A stretch of 64,000 bases of DNA, taken from positions 62,001-126,000 of the forward strand of contig JAVBJN010000077.1 of assembly GCA_031546985.1 (NCBI GenBank). Reading direction: 5' to 3'. The notes below the pieces were generated by a model. It saw only the letters and a program-made list of their open reading frames with translations. It was not told the DNA's origin and did no database searches. Position numbers and translations under genes: made by a program. The stretch is from JAVBJN01 sp031546985. GTDB taxonomy: Bacteria > Bacteroidota > Bacteroidia > Chitinophagales > Chitinophagaceae. Position 1 is the first letter of the stretch. Every line of letters begins with the position of its first letter. This document shows, piece after piece, positions 1-7,527 of this stretch.

Positions 1-1548
1 GCCGGTGCCACCATAAAATGTTCCCCATTGACGAATACCGGTGCTGTCAAATTTTACTAAGAACCCATCTTCATTGCCGCCACTTGTGGACTGATAGCCA
101 CCGGTAGAAGCTAATCCAGTTGTACTAAGGGTATAACCTGCAAGGAAGACATTTTTTGCAGTATCACATTTGAGGGACATACCCTGATCTGTTCCACTAC
201 CGCCATAGTAGGTTCCCCATTGACGGACACCTGCACTATTAAACTTCACAAGAAAAGCATCATTGCCACCACCACCGGTAGTTTGGTAAGCACCGGTAGT
301 AGCTATTCCAGATGCGCTGTTATTGGTGAATCCGCCTAAATAAACATTGCCGCTTTTATCGCAGGTTACAGCGTTTCCCTGTTCCGAGGATGAGCCGCCA
401 TAATAGGTTGCCCACTGCCTTACACCTGCCGTATCAAACTTCACTAAAAAAGCATCGTTCCCTCCTGCTTTTGCGGCCTGATGGCTTCCTGTTGTTGCTA
501 ATCCATTGCTGTTTGTATATCCCGAAAGATAAACGTTGCCGGATGGATCGGTAGCGGTTGACCATCCCTGATCGGCACTGGTACCACCGTAATAAGTAGC
601 CCATTTCCGCACACCTGCGCTGTTGAATTTTACAAGGAAAGCATCTGTACCGCCGGTGATGGTGTCTTTATAACTGCCCGTTGTGGCAATGTTGGTCGTA
701 CTATTGGTATAACCGCACAAATAACCATTGCCAAATACATCACCTGTTACGCAACCACTTTTGGTCGTTTCTTCTATTGCCCCGCCGAAGTAGGTAGCCC
801 AGCTAAGTGTTGGGTCAATGGTTAATGTTCCGGAATAAGGTGCCGTATTAAAGCTGAGGATGTCGTTCTGCAGAACGAATGAAGAAGCTACACATGTTCC
901 ATCTGCCTGAAAGCTGACAGGCTTGTTTTCTGTTACTGTACCCATTGGGGTAACAGCCGTGAGCAGTCCCGCTTTGTCAATAGACAGGTTGGTTGCACCA
1001 CCGTATTGCAGTCTGATATCAGATACCTTGCCACCAGGGCGCACTACAAAGTCATATTCTATGGAATTATCACGTACATACAATACCCAATCAATGTTCG
1101 GATAGATTTCTTTGTAAGTCACTTTTTGATAGGCATGAGCCGTTGCGCCTTGCAGGCCTAAATGTGGCAGGTAATATTGCTCATAGAACGGCTGCTGCTG
1201 TTCCGCTACTACTTTTGCCTGCGGATCTGCACCGATCAGGGTTACGTCCATACGGTACATTGCGATGCGCTCTGCGTTCTCATCGCCAAGTTGAGTTGAG
1301 GTTGGGGATGTCCATTGGTAATGAAGATGCCCGCTGCCTGTAAATAAACTCAGACCACTTCCCCCTACACGGAAGTTGATCTCTGAACGGTACTTGCCGT
1401 TTTGGTCAGTTACTTGTCCTTTGTTTTCCACGAAGCAAAGGCTCTGTTGCGGAATTGGTTTGGAATTGTACGCCTGGGCGTTGGAAGGTTCAGTCACGGA
1501 ACATAGGCCGCCGAACAAAATTGGAAAGAGTAAATGCTTCGCATTCAT
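1..1548 (-). CDS. SBBP beta-propeller repeat protein, 5' part (runs off the window)
   Basis: An open frame of 516 codons starts at an ATG complementary to 1546-1548 and is still open at base 1, so the C-terminus is missing. The first ~25 residues look like a signal peptide ending near NAQA. Residues ~30-230 resemble the conserved N-terminal region of Bacteroidota SBBP proteins (VENKGQV near the start, then YKEIYPNIDWVLY and a GTLTIDPTLSW motif). After that come four to five copies of a ~64-residue unit with the core WATYYGG...G.Y.TG...TGSYQ..GGNDAFLVKF, which is the SBBP seven-bladed propeller pattern. The protein is probably exported and surface-attached; many relatives end in a T9SS or gliding-motility CTD, which cannot be checked here. 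The DNA repeats have a period of about 190 bases, visible at 25, 217, 412 and 601. Confidence 0.85.
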   Translation of the reverse strand, partial: MNAKHLLFPILFGGLCSVTEPSNAQAYNSKPIPQQSLCFVENKGQVTDQNGKYRSEINFRVGGSGLSLFTGSGHLHYQWTSPTSTQLGDENAERIAMYRMDVTLIGADPQAKVVAEQQQPFYEQYYLPHLGLQGATAHAYQKVTYKEIYPNIDWVLYVRDNSIEYDFVVRPGGKVSDIRLQYGGATNLSIDKAGLLTAVTPMGTVTENKPVSFQADGTCVASSFVLQNDILSFNTAPYSGTLTIDPTLSWATYFGGAIEETTKSGCVTGDVFGNGYLCGYTNSTTNIATTGSYKDTITGGTDAFLVKFNSAGVRKWATYYGGTSADQGWSTATDPSGNVYLSGYTNSNGLATTGSHQAAKAGGNDAFLVKFDTAGVRQWATYYGGSSSEQGNAVTCDKSGNVYLGGFTNNSASGIATTGAYQTTGGGGNDAFLVKFNSAGVRQWGTYYGGSGTDQGMSLKCDTAKNVFLAGYTLSTTGLASTGGYQSTSGGNEDGFLVKFDSTGIRQWGTFYGGTG

Positions 1549-1654
1549 ACCGACATCATATTAAAGGGTTAACAAATACATTCTTGTGGAATGCGACCCC
1601 TTGATATGTCGGTGTGCTTTGAATACAATAAGCGGATAAGAACCAATCTGTTAG

Positions 1655-1838
1655 AAACAAAAAAAGAACGTGGGTGCCCTACCTATTATCCAACTCAGAG
1701 GCCGGGCAGGCCAGAAGACAGAACAATAAGAGAGCAGCCCACGCCTTTGACGTGAGCTATTCTACTTATCATCTCTACTTCTTGTGAAATTTGCCCTTTT
1801 CTGAGTTGAGAATCAAAGCGAATGCTTCAATATTTTTG
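1655..1838 (-). ncRNA. Candidate 6S-like structured RNA
   Basis: On the minus strand a TAATTTTG box (1852-1845) fits the Bacteroidota -7 element and would start a transcript near 1838. The transcript would end at a T-run (1665-1659), giving about 180 nt, close to 6S RNA length. A closing stem pairs 1808-1801 with 1698-1691 (8 bp, perfect). Inside it, 1757-1751 pairs with 1743-1737 around a 7-nt loop to make an apical hairpin, extended by an AU-rich stem. A GGCC/GGCC hairpin (1712-1700) sits on the 3' side of the resulting central bubble. Long rod, central bubble and 3' bubble hairpin are the 6S architecture. Identity with the 6S family is inference; a leader or attenuator RNA of the gene ending at 1548 is the alternative. 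Confidence 0.5.
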
Positions 1839-1844
1839 AAGTCG

Positions 1845-1852
1845 CAAAATTA
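1845..1852 (-). promoter_or_regulatory. -7 element for the 1655-1838 RNA
   Basis: TAATTTTG on the minus strand matches TAnnTTTG exactly. The -33 region is poor (TTTTATG about 20 bases upstream). Confidence 0.4.
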
Positions 1853-1904
1853 CTTTATTTTTCCATGACATAAAACAGATGCCTCGAATTTATCGCTTAA
1901 CCTG

Positions 1905-2010
1905 TTGTATATCATGATCTATTTTATCATATCTTTGTCATGAGGGGATTGTTTTAAAGATAATCCCCAAAAACAAAAGTAGGATTCATATAGAAAATTA
2001 ATACCTACTT
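1905..2010 (+). promoter_or_regulatory. Promoter and operator-like inverted repeats upstream of the HTH gene at 2067
   Basis: TTG (1905-1907) lies 22 bases before TATCTTTG (1930-1937), a good Bacteroidota -33/-7 pair. A GGGGATT/AATCCCC hairpin (1944-1950, 1962-1968) covers the expected start of transcription, and AAGTAGG/CCTACTT (1977-1983, 2004-2010) forms a second inverted repeat. Both are plausible autoregulatory sites for the downstream repressor-like protein. Apart from these and the minus-strand RNA, nothing else is visible between 1549 and 2066. Confidence 0.45.
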
Positions 2011-2066
2011 CTAATATCTTTAAACCAGATTTACAGATACTTTTTCGCTACAAAACCAAGCTAAAT

Positions 2067-2465
2067 ATGGGTGCTATTCACAATAAAATAAAGAAACTGA
2101 GAATACAATCTGGGTTGACGCAGCAAGAAATGGCTGATAAACTCAACATGCATCTAAAAACCTGGCAGAAGGTAGAAAACGGATTTACGAAATTGGATAT
2201 AGACCGTCTGAAAGAAATTGCGGAAATATTTGATGTAAATGTTGAAGAATTAATAAACACAGACGAAGGTGTTTTCATTAATGAAGTTTCTGGGAATGGA
2301 ATTGGATATAGTAATGAGGAAGTGCAAATAACCCATAACTATTGTTCGGAAAATGAAAAAGCACTTTACGAAAGAATTATTGCTGATAAAGACAAACAAA
2401 TTGCTGATAAGGACAAGCAAATTGTTCTACTTCAAAATTTATTAGAAAAGGGGAAAGGTGAATAA
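2067..2465 (+). CDS. XRE-family HTH regulator with C-terminal coiled coil
   Basis: 132 residues. Residues ~4-62 form a Cro/C1-type helix-turn-helix (KIKKLRIQSGLTQQEMADKL, then LKTWQKVENGF). Residues ~95-130 are strongly heptad-like, with a perfect duplication of ADKDKQI encoded by two near-identical 21-base units around 2390-2430. It probably dimerises through this tail and represses its own promoter, which carries inverted repeats. It precedes the ietAS pair by ~180 bases in the same direction and may control it, although ietA has its own promoter-like box. It resembles the regulator at 26201 in layout (HTH plus charged coiled coil), a type common on Bacteroidota mobile elements. Confidence 0.85.
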   Translation: MGAIHNKIKKLRIQSGLTQQEMADKLNMHLKTWQKVENGFTKLDIDRLKEIAEIFDVNVEELINTDEGVFINEVSGNGIGYSNEEVQITHNYCSENEKALYERIIADKDKQIADKDKQIVLLQNLLEKGKGE

Positions 2466-2608
2466 TTGTGAAATATTTTCTTCTGTTAACAGGCTCATGA
2501 AAGTGAGTTTGTTATAAAAACGAACTCCATAGCTTGAATTACTTCATGGGCTACCGGGAGTAAAATAACCATTAATGTAAAGGATTAGATACGGGAAGAT
2601 TGTTTTAG

Positions 2609-2616
2609 TATTTTTG
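2609..2616 (+). promoter_or_regulatory. -7 element for ietA
   Basis: TATTTTTG matches TAnnTTTG and lies 28 bases before the ATG at 2645. No clear -33 TTTG was found. Confidence 0.4.
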
Positions 2617-2644
2617 CATTAATCTTCTTATTATACAATACAAA

Positions 2645-3616
2645 ATGGCTGCGGCAGACCAAATAAAAAACCTGATTAAATCTTTTGGTGAAAGCGATGA
2701 AGTGCGCTTTTTTAGTACTGCTATGCAAATAGCCGCTACTGAAGCGCGGCAAGGTCATGCAACCTTTGCACAAGAACTGAAAGCTCTTATTGAGAAGGCA
2801 AAAAAGGAACGATCCTCTTCGGTCATTGAAACGAAATCAATTTCCCTTTCTTTACCTAAAAGAGAATTACACGAACTGATAGAAGTATTTGTACCGAGAA
2901 TTAAATTGAATGACCTTGTTCTGGATGAAAGTATAAAGGTTCCATTATTAAAGTTAATTGAAGAACAGCAACGGTGGGAAGAATTAAAGAAACATAATCT
3001 GGAACCTACCCGAAAACTATTGCTAACTGGGGAACCCGGCACAGGTAAAACAATGACAGCACAGGCCATTGCAGGTGAGCTTGACATTGCTGTGTATATA
3101 ATACGATTAGATGGACTGATGTCTAAATATCTCGGTGAGTCTATCAGCAAACTACGCCTGATCTTTGATACAATGCAAAGCCATAGAGCAGTGTATCTAT
3201 TTGATGAATTTGATTCTATTGGCTCACACCGTAATCAAGGGCAGGATATAGGTGAAATAAAACGTGTTTTGAATAGCTTTTTGATAAACATTGAAAAGGA
3301 TAAAAGTAATAGTATAATTATTGCAGCAACTAACTTACCAGACAGCTTAGATGTTGCTTTATTTAGAAGATTTGACGAAATTATCAGCTATCCGTTGCCG
3401 GACAAGAGGCAGATAAAAGAGGTAATACAAAAATGCACCAAACCATATTCTTTTGCTACAAAGCCTAATTACGAAAGTTTAGCAGCACAGGCAATTGGAA
3501 TGAATTACTCTGATATAACCAGGGCATGTAATGAAGTGATAAAAAGTATGATATTGAGCCATACAGAAAAGCTGGATACAGAATTACTCAAAACTGTTTT
3601 GAAGAAACGAAAATAA
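2645..3616 (+). CDS. ietA: AAA+ ATPase of an IetAS-type pair (IetA-like)
   Basis: 323 residues. The AAA+ core has Walker A GEPGTGKT at 129-136, Walker B VYLFDE at 183-188, sensor region IIAATNLPDSLD and an Arg-finger-like LFRRFDE, followed by a C-terminal lid. Residues 1-60 form a helical domain of the kind seen in this ATPase family (ADQIKNLIKSFGE). The gene lies 4 bases upstream of a large subtilase, the same order as ietA-ietS, first described as a plasmid toxin-antitoxin pair in Agrobacterium and later as an anti-phage system. By analogy the ATPase restrains or triggers the protease; this is inference. The catalytic residues look intact. Confidence 0.85.
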   Translation: MAAADQIKNLIKSFGESDEVRFFSTAMQIAATEARQGHATFAQELKALIEKAKKERSSSVIETKSISLSLPKRELHELIEVFVPRIKLNDLVLDESIKVPLLKLIEEQQRWEELKKHNLEPTRKLLLTGEPGTGKTMTAQAIAGELDIAVYIIRLDGLMSKYLGESISKLRLIFDTMQSHRAVYLFDEFDSIGSHRNQGQDIGEIKRVLNSFLINIEKDKSNSIIIAATNLPDSLDVALFRRFDEIISYPLPDKRQIKEVIQKCTKPYSFATKPNYESLAAQAIGMNYSDITRACNEVIKSMILSHTEKLDTELLKTVLKKRK

Positions 3617-3620
3617 ACTA

Positions 3621-6158
3621 ATGGCAAATGACCCAAAGCCACACATAAAACTTAAAGATGGCTATCACCAAAACCTACCATATCAATATCCTCGTGCCGG
3701 TGGTGGTTCCACGTTTTCTGTTATAGAACGCAACCGTGCTATACATGGCAGATCGTTGATGAATCAACTTACTGTCATTCGTCAACAATTTCAAATTGAC
3801 CAACAGACACAAATTCCGGAAAATATAATAAAGGATGATGTAGTTTATGTGGAATTTACGTCTGAATGGGGTTATGAATTAAAATTTGAAAGTTTGGATA
3901 AAGACACTGTTAGGAATACCAACTACCAGCTACTCAACATTAGATCTGAAGAAAGGGAAAATAATGGAGAAATTGAATATAGATACAATGCTACTTTGTT
4001 GCTAAAAGAAGGTGGTGTTAGCTCATTTATTGACAAAGTGAATCAGTACCTTACTGAAACGGTTATTAAAACAAACAGGGAAACGGGTGAAAGGACTGAT
4101 ACAGGAACCCCCAAAAATTATCCGTTGCTTAATAATATTCAGACAATTCAATTAGCCACTTTAAAGGCTTTTTGGACGGATGCGCCCGAAATACCTTTCC
4201 CCGAAACTGATGAAAGTATCTGGTGGGAAGTTTGGTTCAGAAAGACAGCTAATGATGATGAACGAATGTCCCATGTTTTTCAGAACTTACAACAGGCAGG
4301 TTGTAATATAGGTGCTTCCGAATTAGAGTTGGCAGAACACAGAGTAAAACTTATAAAAGGAACTGTACCGCAGTTAGCCCATTCACTATTACTGTTGGAT
4401 AATCTGTCCGAATTGAGGAAGCCGCAGGAGATTGCAGATTTCATCCTCCATAAAGAGGTCGGATATGAAGATGTACGTGAATATCTCGCGGATCTGGAAG
4501 CGAGGACAGATAATCATCTTAATGAACAGAGTACATTGGTTTGTATCATAGATAGTGGTGTGAATAATCAGCACCCTCTTATTACTCCATTTATGCCAGA
4601 TGCGCACCGCTATACACTAAACCCCGCATGGGGACATCAGGATAGCGTTGATAATGGCGGACATGGTACAGGCGTTGCCAGTCTTGCACTTTACGGAGAT
4701 TTGATAGAAGTACTGGCTTCACCGAACAGAGTACAGATATTCCACGCCCTTGAATCTTACAAAATATTCAACCCTTATGATCAAAACGACCCTGCCCTTT
4801 ACGGCGCTCTTACTGAGGAGGCGGTCAATGCTCCGATAGTTGATCGGCCAGAAGCAAAGAGGATTTATTGTATGACGATAACAGATAAAACCTTTGCTTT
4901 TCAGGGCAGACCTTCTGCCTGGTCTTCGGCATTGGATAAAATTGCGTTCGGTACTGCATTTGAACCTAAATACCAACAAGTTTTTATTGTTAGCGGTGGT
5001 AACGTATCTATAACCCAACATGCCGAATACCCTGCAAAAAACCATTTGGAATCTATTCACGATCCGGGGCAGGCTTATAATGCAATTACAGTAGGTACAT
5101 ATACCCGTAAAGACAGGATTGATATAGCAACAGGGTTAAGGCCATTAGCCACTAATGGGAGCATGGCACCCAGCAATAGCACATCGCTACTTTGGCAGCA
5201 ACAATGGCCAAACAAACCAGATATTGTGATGGAAGGTGGAAATGCCTCTACAAATGGAACCGATGTTTCCGATCACCATTCACTAAAAATACTCGCTGCT
5301 GATGCAGAATTTCCGAATTATGTTTTTTTGCCTTTTGGTGATACCAGTGCAGCAGCAGGATTGGCAGCAAAAATGGCAGCAGAGTTAAGAACAGAATATC
5401 CGGATTTTTGGCCGGAAACTATACGAGGATTGATGATTCATTCTGCCGATTGGACTGATCAAATGCTAATTGGCAGATCAGTAAATACGTTGAATGAACA
5501 GGAGAAAAAGAATCTTCTTCGGACTTTCGGATATGGTGTTCCTAATATTGAAAGGGCAAGACATAGTGCGAACAATAGCCTTACGTTAATTGCCGAAAGA
5601 GAAATTCAACCTTATAAAAGGGAGAACTCTAAAGGGCAGTATAATGAATATCATTTATTCGAGCTGCCTTGGCCTGCGGACGTACTTGAGGGTTTGCAAG
5701 CTATAGATGCTACGATAACTATAACGCTCTCATACTATATCGAACCTAATCCTGGAGCTAAAAGATATTCTAATAATTATCAGTATCACTCACATTCCTT
5801 AGACTTCGCTGTTATTAAGCCAAATGAAAGGTTAGAGGTATTTAAACGGAGAATTTCAGCCAATTCAGCATTACCAGAAGATGAAATAAACAACTCTGGA
5901 GAACCTTGGTTTATTGGCCGTAGCGGCTCGAAAGGTTCTATAAGAAAAGATTTCAGCACAATGTCGGCCATTGAAATGTCGCAAAGAAATATAGTAGCAG
6001 TTTTTCCTAAAAATGGTTGGTATAAAACAAGAAAAAAGCTCAATAAGTTTGACGAAATGGTGCGGTACAGTTTAATTGTAACTATCAAGACAGAAGGAGC
6101 CGATATTTACACACCGGTATTCAATTATATTGAGAATACAAATATAATAGATGTTTAA
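3621..6158 (+). CDS. ietS: Subtilase-family serine protease of an IetAS-type pair (IetS-like)
   Basis: 845 residues, without a signal peptide, so probably cytoplasmic. The S8 triad is visible: Asp311 in CIIDSG, His348 in GGHGTG, Ser576 in GDTSAAAG; the oxyanion-site region is SGGN. The ~300 residues before the protease domain and ~230 after it are family-specific and probably form regulatory and beta-rich parts. It starts 4 bases after the AAA+ gene, so the two are one translational unit. Known IetAS pairs give phage resistance, with the protease as the toxic component. The substrate is unknown. The gene ends without an evident terminator, 83 bases from the convergent cluster A. Confidence 0.87.
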   Translation: MANDPKPHIKLKDGYHQNLPYQYPRAGGGSTFSVIERNRAIHGRSLMNQLTVIRQQFQIDQQTQIPENIIKDDVVYVEFTSEWGYELKFESLDKDTVRNTNYQLLNIRSEERENNGEIEYRYNATLLLKEGGVSSFIDKVNQYLTETVIKTNRETGERTDTGTPKNYPLLNNIQTIQLATLKAFWTDAPEIPFPETDESIWWEVWFRKTANDDERMSHVFQNLQQAGCNIGASELELAEHRVKLIKGTVPQLAHSLLLLDNLSELRKPQEIADFILHKEVGYEDVREYLADLEARTDNHLNEQSTLVCIIDSGVNNQHPLITPFMPDAHRYTLNPAWGHQDSVDNGGHGTGVASLALYGDLIEVLASPNRVQIFHALESYKIFNPYDQNDPALYGALTEEAVNAPIVDRPEAKRIYCMTITDKTFAFQGRPSAWSSALDKIAFGTAFEPKYQQVFIVSGGNVSITQHAEYPAKNHLESIHDPGQAYNAITVGTYTRKDRIDIATGLRPLATNGSMAPSNSTSLLWQQQWPNKPDIVMEGGNASTNGTDVSDHHSLKILAADAEFPNYVFLPFGDTSAAAGLAAKMAAELRTEYPDFWPETIRGLMIHSADWTDQMLIGRSVNTLNEQEKKNLLRTFGYGVPNIERARHSANNSLTLIAEREIQPYKRENSKGQYNEYHLFELPWPADVLEGLQAIDATITITLSYYIEPNPGAKRYSNNYQYHSHSLDFAVIKPNERLEVFKRRISANSALPEDEINNSGEPWFIGRSGSKGSIRKDFSTMSAIEMSQRNIVAVFPKNGWYKTRKKLNKFDEMVRYSLIVTIKTEGADIYTPVFNYIENTNIIDV

Positions 6159-6241
6159 TTGATTATTGTTCGGTCATAAGCTCTTAAAAACAACCCATAT
6201 TATAAACTACCAATTTAATTTACAGTTTAATCCTTTCAGCT

Positions 6242-6598
6242 TTAATAGCGCGGACTTATTTTGTTAATCTGATAAACAAGGCCACCAGGACTACCCACGT
6301 ACATTAAACCGGTCTTGGTAAACAGAAGTTTCGTGCTGATAGCTTTGGGTATGTTATCTCTAAATGACAATTTCAGGGTATCAGCTATAATGGAGAAAGT
6401 ACCAACATATTTGTCATCCATACGTATCCCCTTTGAATGAAATTCAAAGCTGCTGTCAGCATATAGCTGGAGATGCAACCAACCTAACGGAGCCTCTCTG
6501 TCTGCGTGTAAGATTAATTCCTTTTGTTGTTTGCTATTTTTATCTCCACAGCTATTAAACAGTAGCAGTATCAATGCAGGAAGTAAAAATATTTTCAT
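6242..6598 (-). CDS. Small lipoprotein, last gene of secreted cluster A
   Basis: 118 residues from the ATG complementary to 6596-6598. The longer frame from 6712 is unlikely because it overlaps the upstream gene, and because the chosen start gives a lipoprotein signal peptide with lipobox LFNSC at its end. The mature part looks beta-rich (FEFHSKG, YVGTFSIIADTLKLSFRD), like small lipocalin-type or copper-resistance-like lipoproteins; no family is certain. It begins 7 bases after the stop of the 6606 gene, so it belongs to the cluster A operon. It could be a membrane-anchored partner or immunity protein for the RHS-peptidase; that is a guess from position only. Confidence 0.75.
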   Translation of the reverse strand: MKIFLLPALILLLFNSCGDKNSKQQKELILHADREAPLGWLHLQLYADSSFEFHSKGIRMDDKYVGTFSIIADTLKLSFRDNIPKAISTKLLFTKTGLMYVGSPGGLVYQINKISPRY

Positions 6599-6605
6599 CC
6601 AATAA

Positions 6606-7118
6606 TTATTTTGGAGAAGCTGTGGTCGTGGTATTTTCGCCAACGGTGGATAGTTGTGCAATTCGCATATCTTGAAGTAGTTGCATTGCAAAATCATATT
6701 CCTTTTTACCAAAAGTCATGTCTATTATTTGATTTGCTATATAGATTTGTGCAATAAACATCTCATGTCCATACACCCGCAATCTGCATAGCTTCACTAA
6801 TCTATTGTCTATTGTCAAGGTTTGAAAACAGCTATCAATTTTCATAAAAACGCCCCCCGCAATTGAATCGGGGTGAAATTTAAAGTCGATTGCAAATTTC
6901 CTTCCTTTAAAGCTGAGTTGCTTAGTGCAATTGGTATAAACCTTAATGCCACATTCTGCATTTCTATATTCTGGCCACTCAAAAAGCCACATTTTATTTT
7001 TGCTGGTAACTGTTATTTCTATCCCGCTTTTGCAGAATGTCATCTTCTTGCTGCCAGCAAATGTTTTAACAGTTGTTGCCAACAATATGAAAGAGAAAAT
7101 AGCACCTATTCTTATCAT
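6606..7118 (-). CDS. Exported hypothetical protein of cluster A
   Basis: 170 residues with an N-terminal signal peptide (RIGAIFSFILLATTVKTFAG). The mature part has several Cys (CKSG, ECGIKVYTNCTKQL, SCFQT, KLCRLR), consistent with disulphides in the periplasm or outside. I recognise no family. It is 30 bases downstream of the 7149 gene and 7 bases upstream of the lipoprotein gene. Its place after the RHS-peptidase gene makes it a candidate immunity or chaperone protein. Confidence 0.72.
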   Translation of the reverse strand: MIRIGAIFSFILLATTVKTFAGSKKMTFCKSGIEITVTSKNKMWLFEWPEYRNAECGIKVYTNCTKQLSFKGRKFAIDFKFHPDSIAGGVFMKIDSCFQTLTIDNRLVKLCRLRVYGHEMFIAQIYIANQIIDMTFGKKEYDFAMQLLQDMRIAQLSTVGENTTTTASPK

Positions 7119-7148
7119 GGAAAATAAATTTGCCTTAATCTTAAATCA

Positions 7149-7520
7149 CTATTCCATGAAAATGCTACGTCGAACTTTAATTATCTTGTCATCCTTATAA
7201 GTGATAATAACGGTGTAGGTAGCCTCCTTCGTTTTGCAATTCCATTCTATATAATAATACGCCTTATCTTTTTCTTTACTGGAGAGATGTTCGTTTTTAC
7301 CTAAATATTTTTCTACGGTATCGCGCATAACCCCCTCCTTTAATAAAAAGAGAAGGGCATTCTGGTATTCGCGCCTGTTATAATGGCAATCCTGAATCTT
7401 TTCTGTACGCCAGTTGTGCCAGTTTACAGCTTCAAAAGTATATACACTGTCTTGTGTAGATGTAGCACGGCAAGTGAATATGCTTACGCATAGCAATAGT
7501 GTGAAAGATATGTGTTTCAT
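7149..7520 (-). CDS. Exported hypothetical protein directly after the fused transglutaminase/RHS gene
   Basis: 123 residues from the ATG at 7518-7520, chosen because MKHISFTLLLCVSIFTCRA is a clean signal peptide; the upstream ATG at 7544 would add nine unlikely residues and overlap the previous gene. The mature part is small, Trp- and Lys-rich, and ends in a likely beta hairpin (EATYTVIITYKDDKIIKV). No known family. It starts 7 bases after the stop of the RHS-peptidase gene, the usual position for an immunity gene in polymorphic toxin loci. Confidence 0.72.
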   Translation of the reverse strand: MKHISFTLLLCVSIFTCRATSTQDSVYTFEAVNWHNWRTEKIQDCHYNRREYQNALLFLLKEGVMRDTVEKYLGKNEHLSSKEKDKAYYYIEWNCKTKEATYTVIITYKDDKIIKVRRSIFME

Positions 7521-7527
7521 AATTTTA

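Noticed and set aside
1..800. Regular ~190-base direct repeats that could suggest a CRISPR-like array
   Set aside because: They are imperfect, in frame, and encode SBBP repeats of the protein on the minus strand.
6598..6712. Longer start for the cluster A lipoprotein
   Set aside because: It overlaps the upstream gene and would bury the lipoprotein signal peptide.
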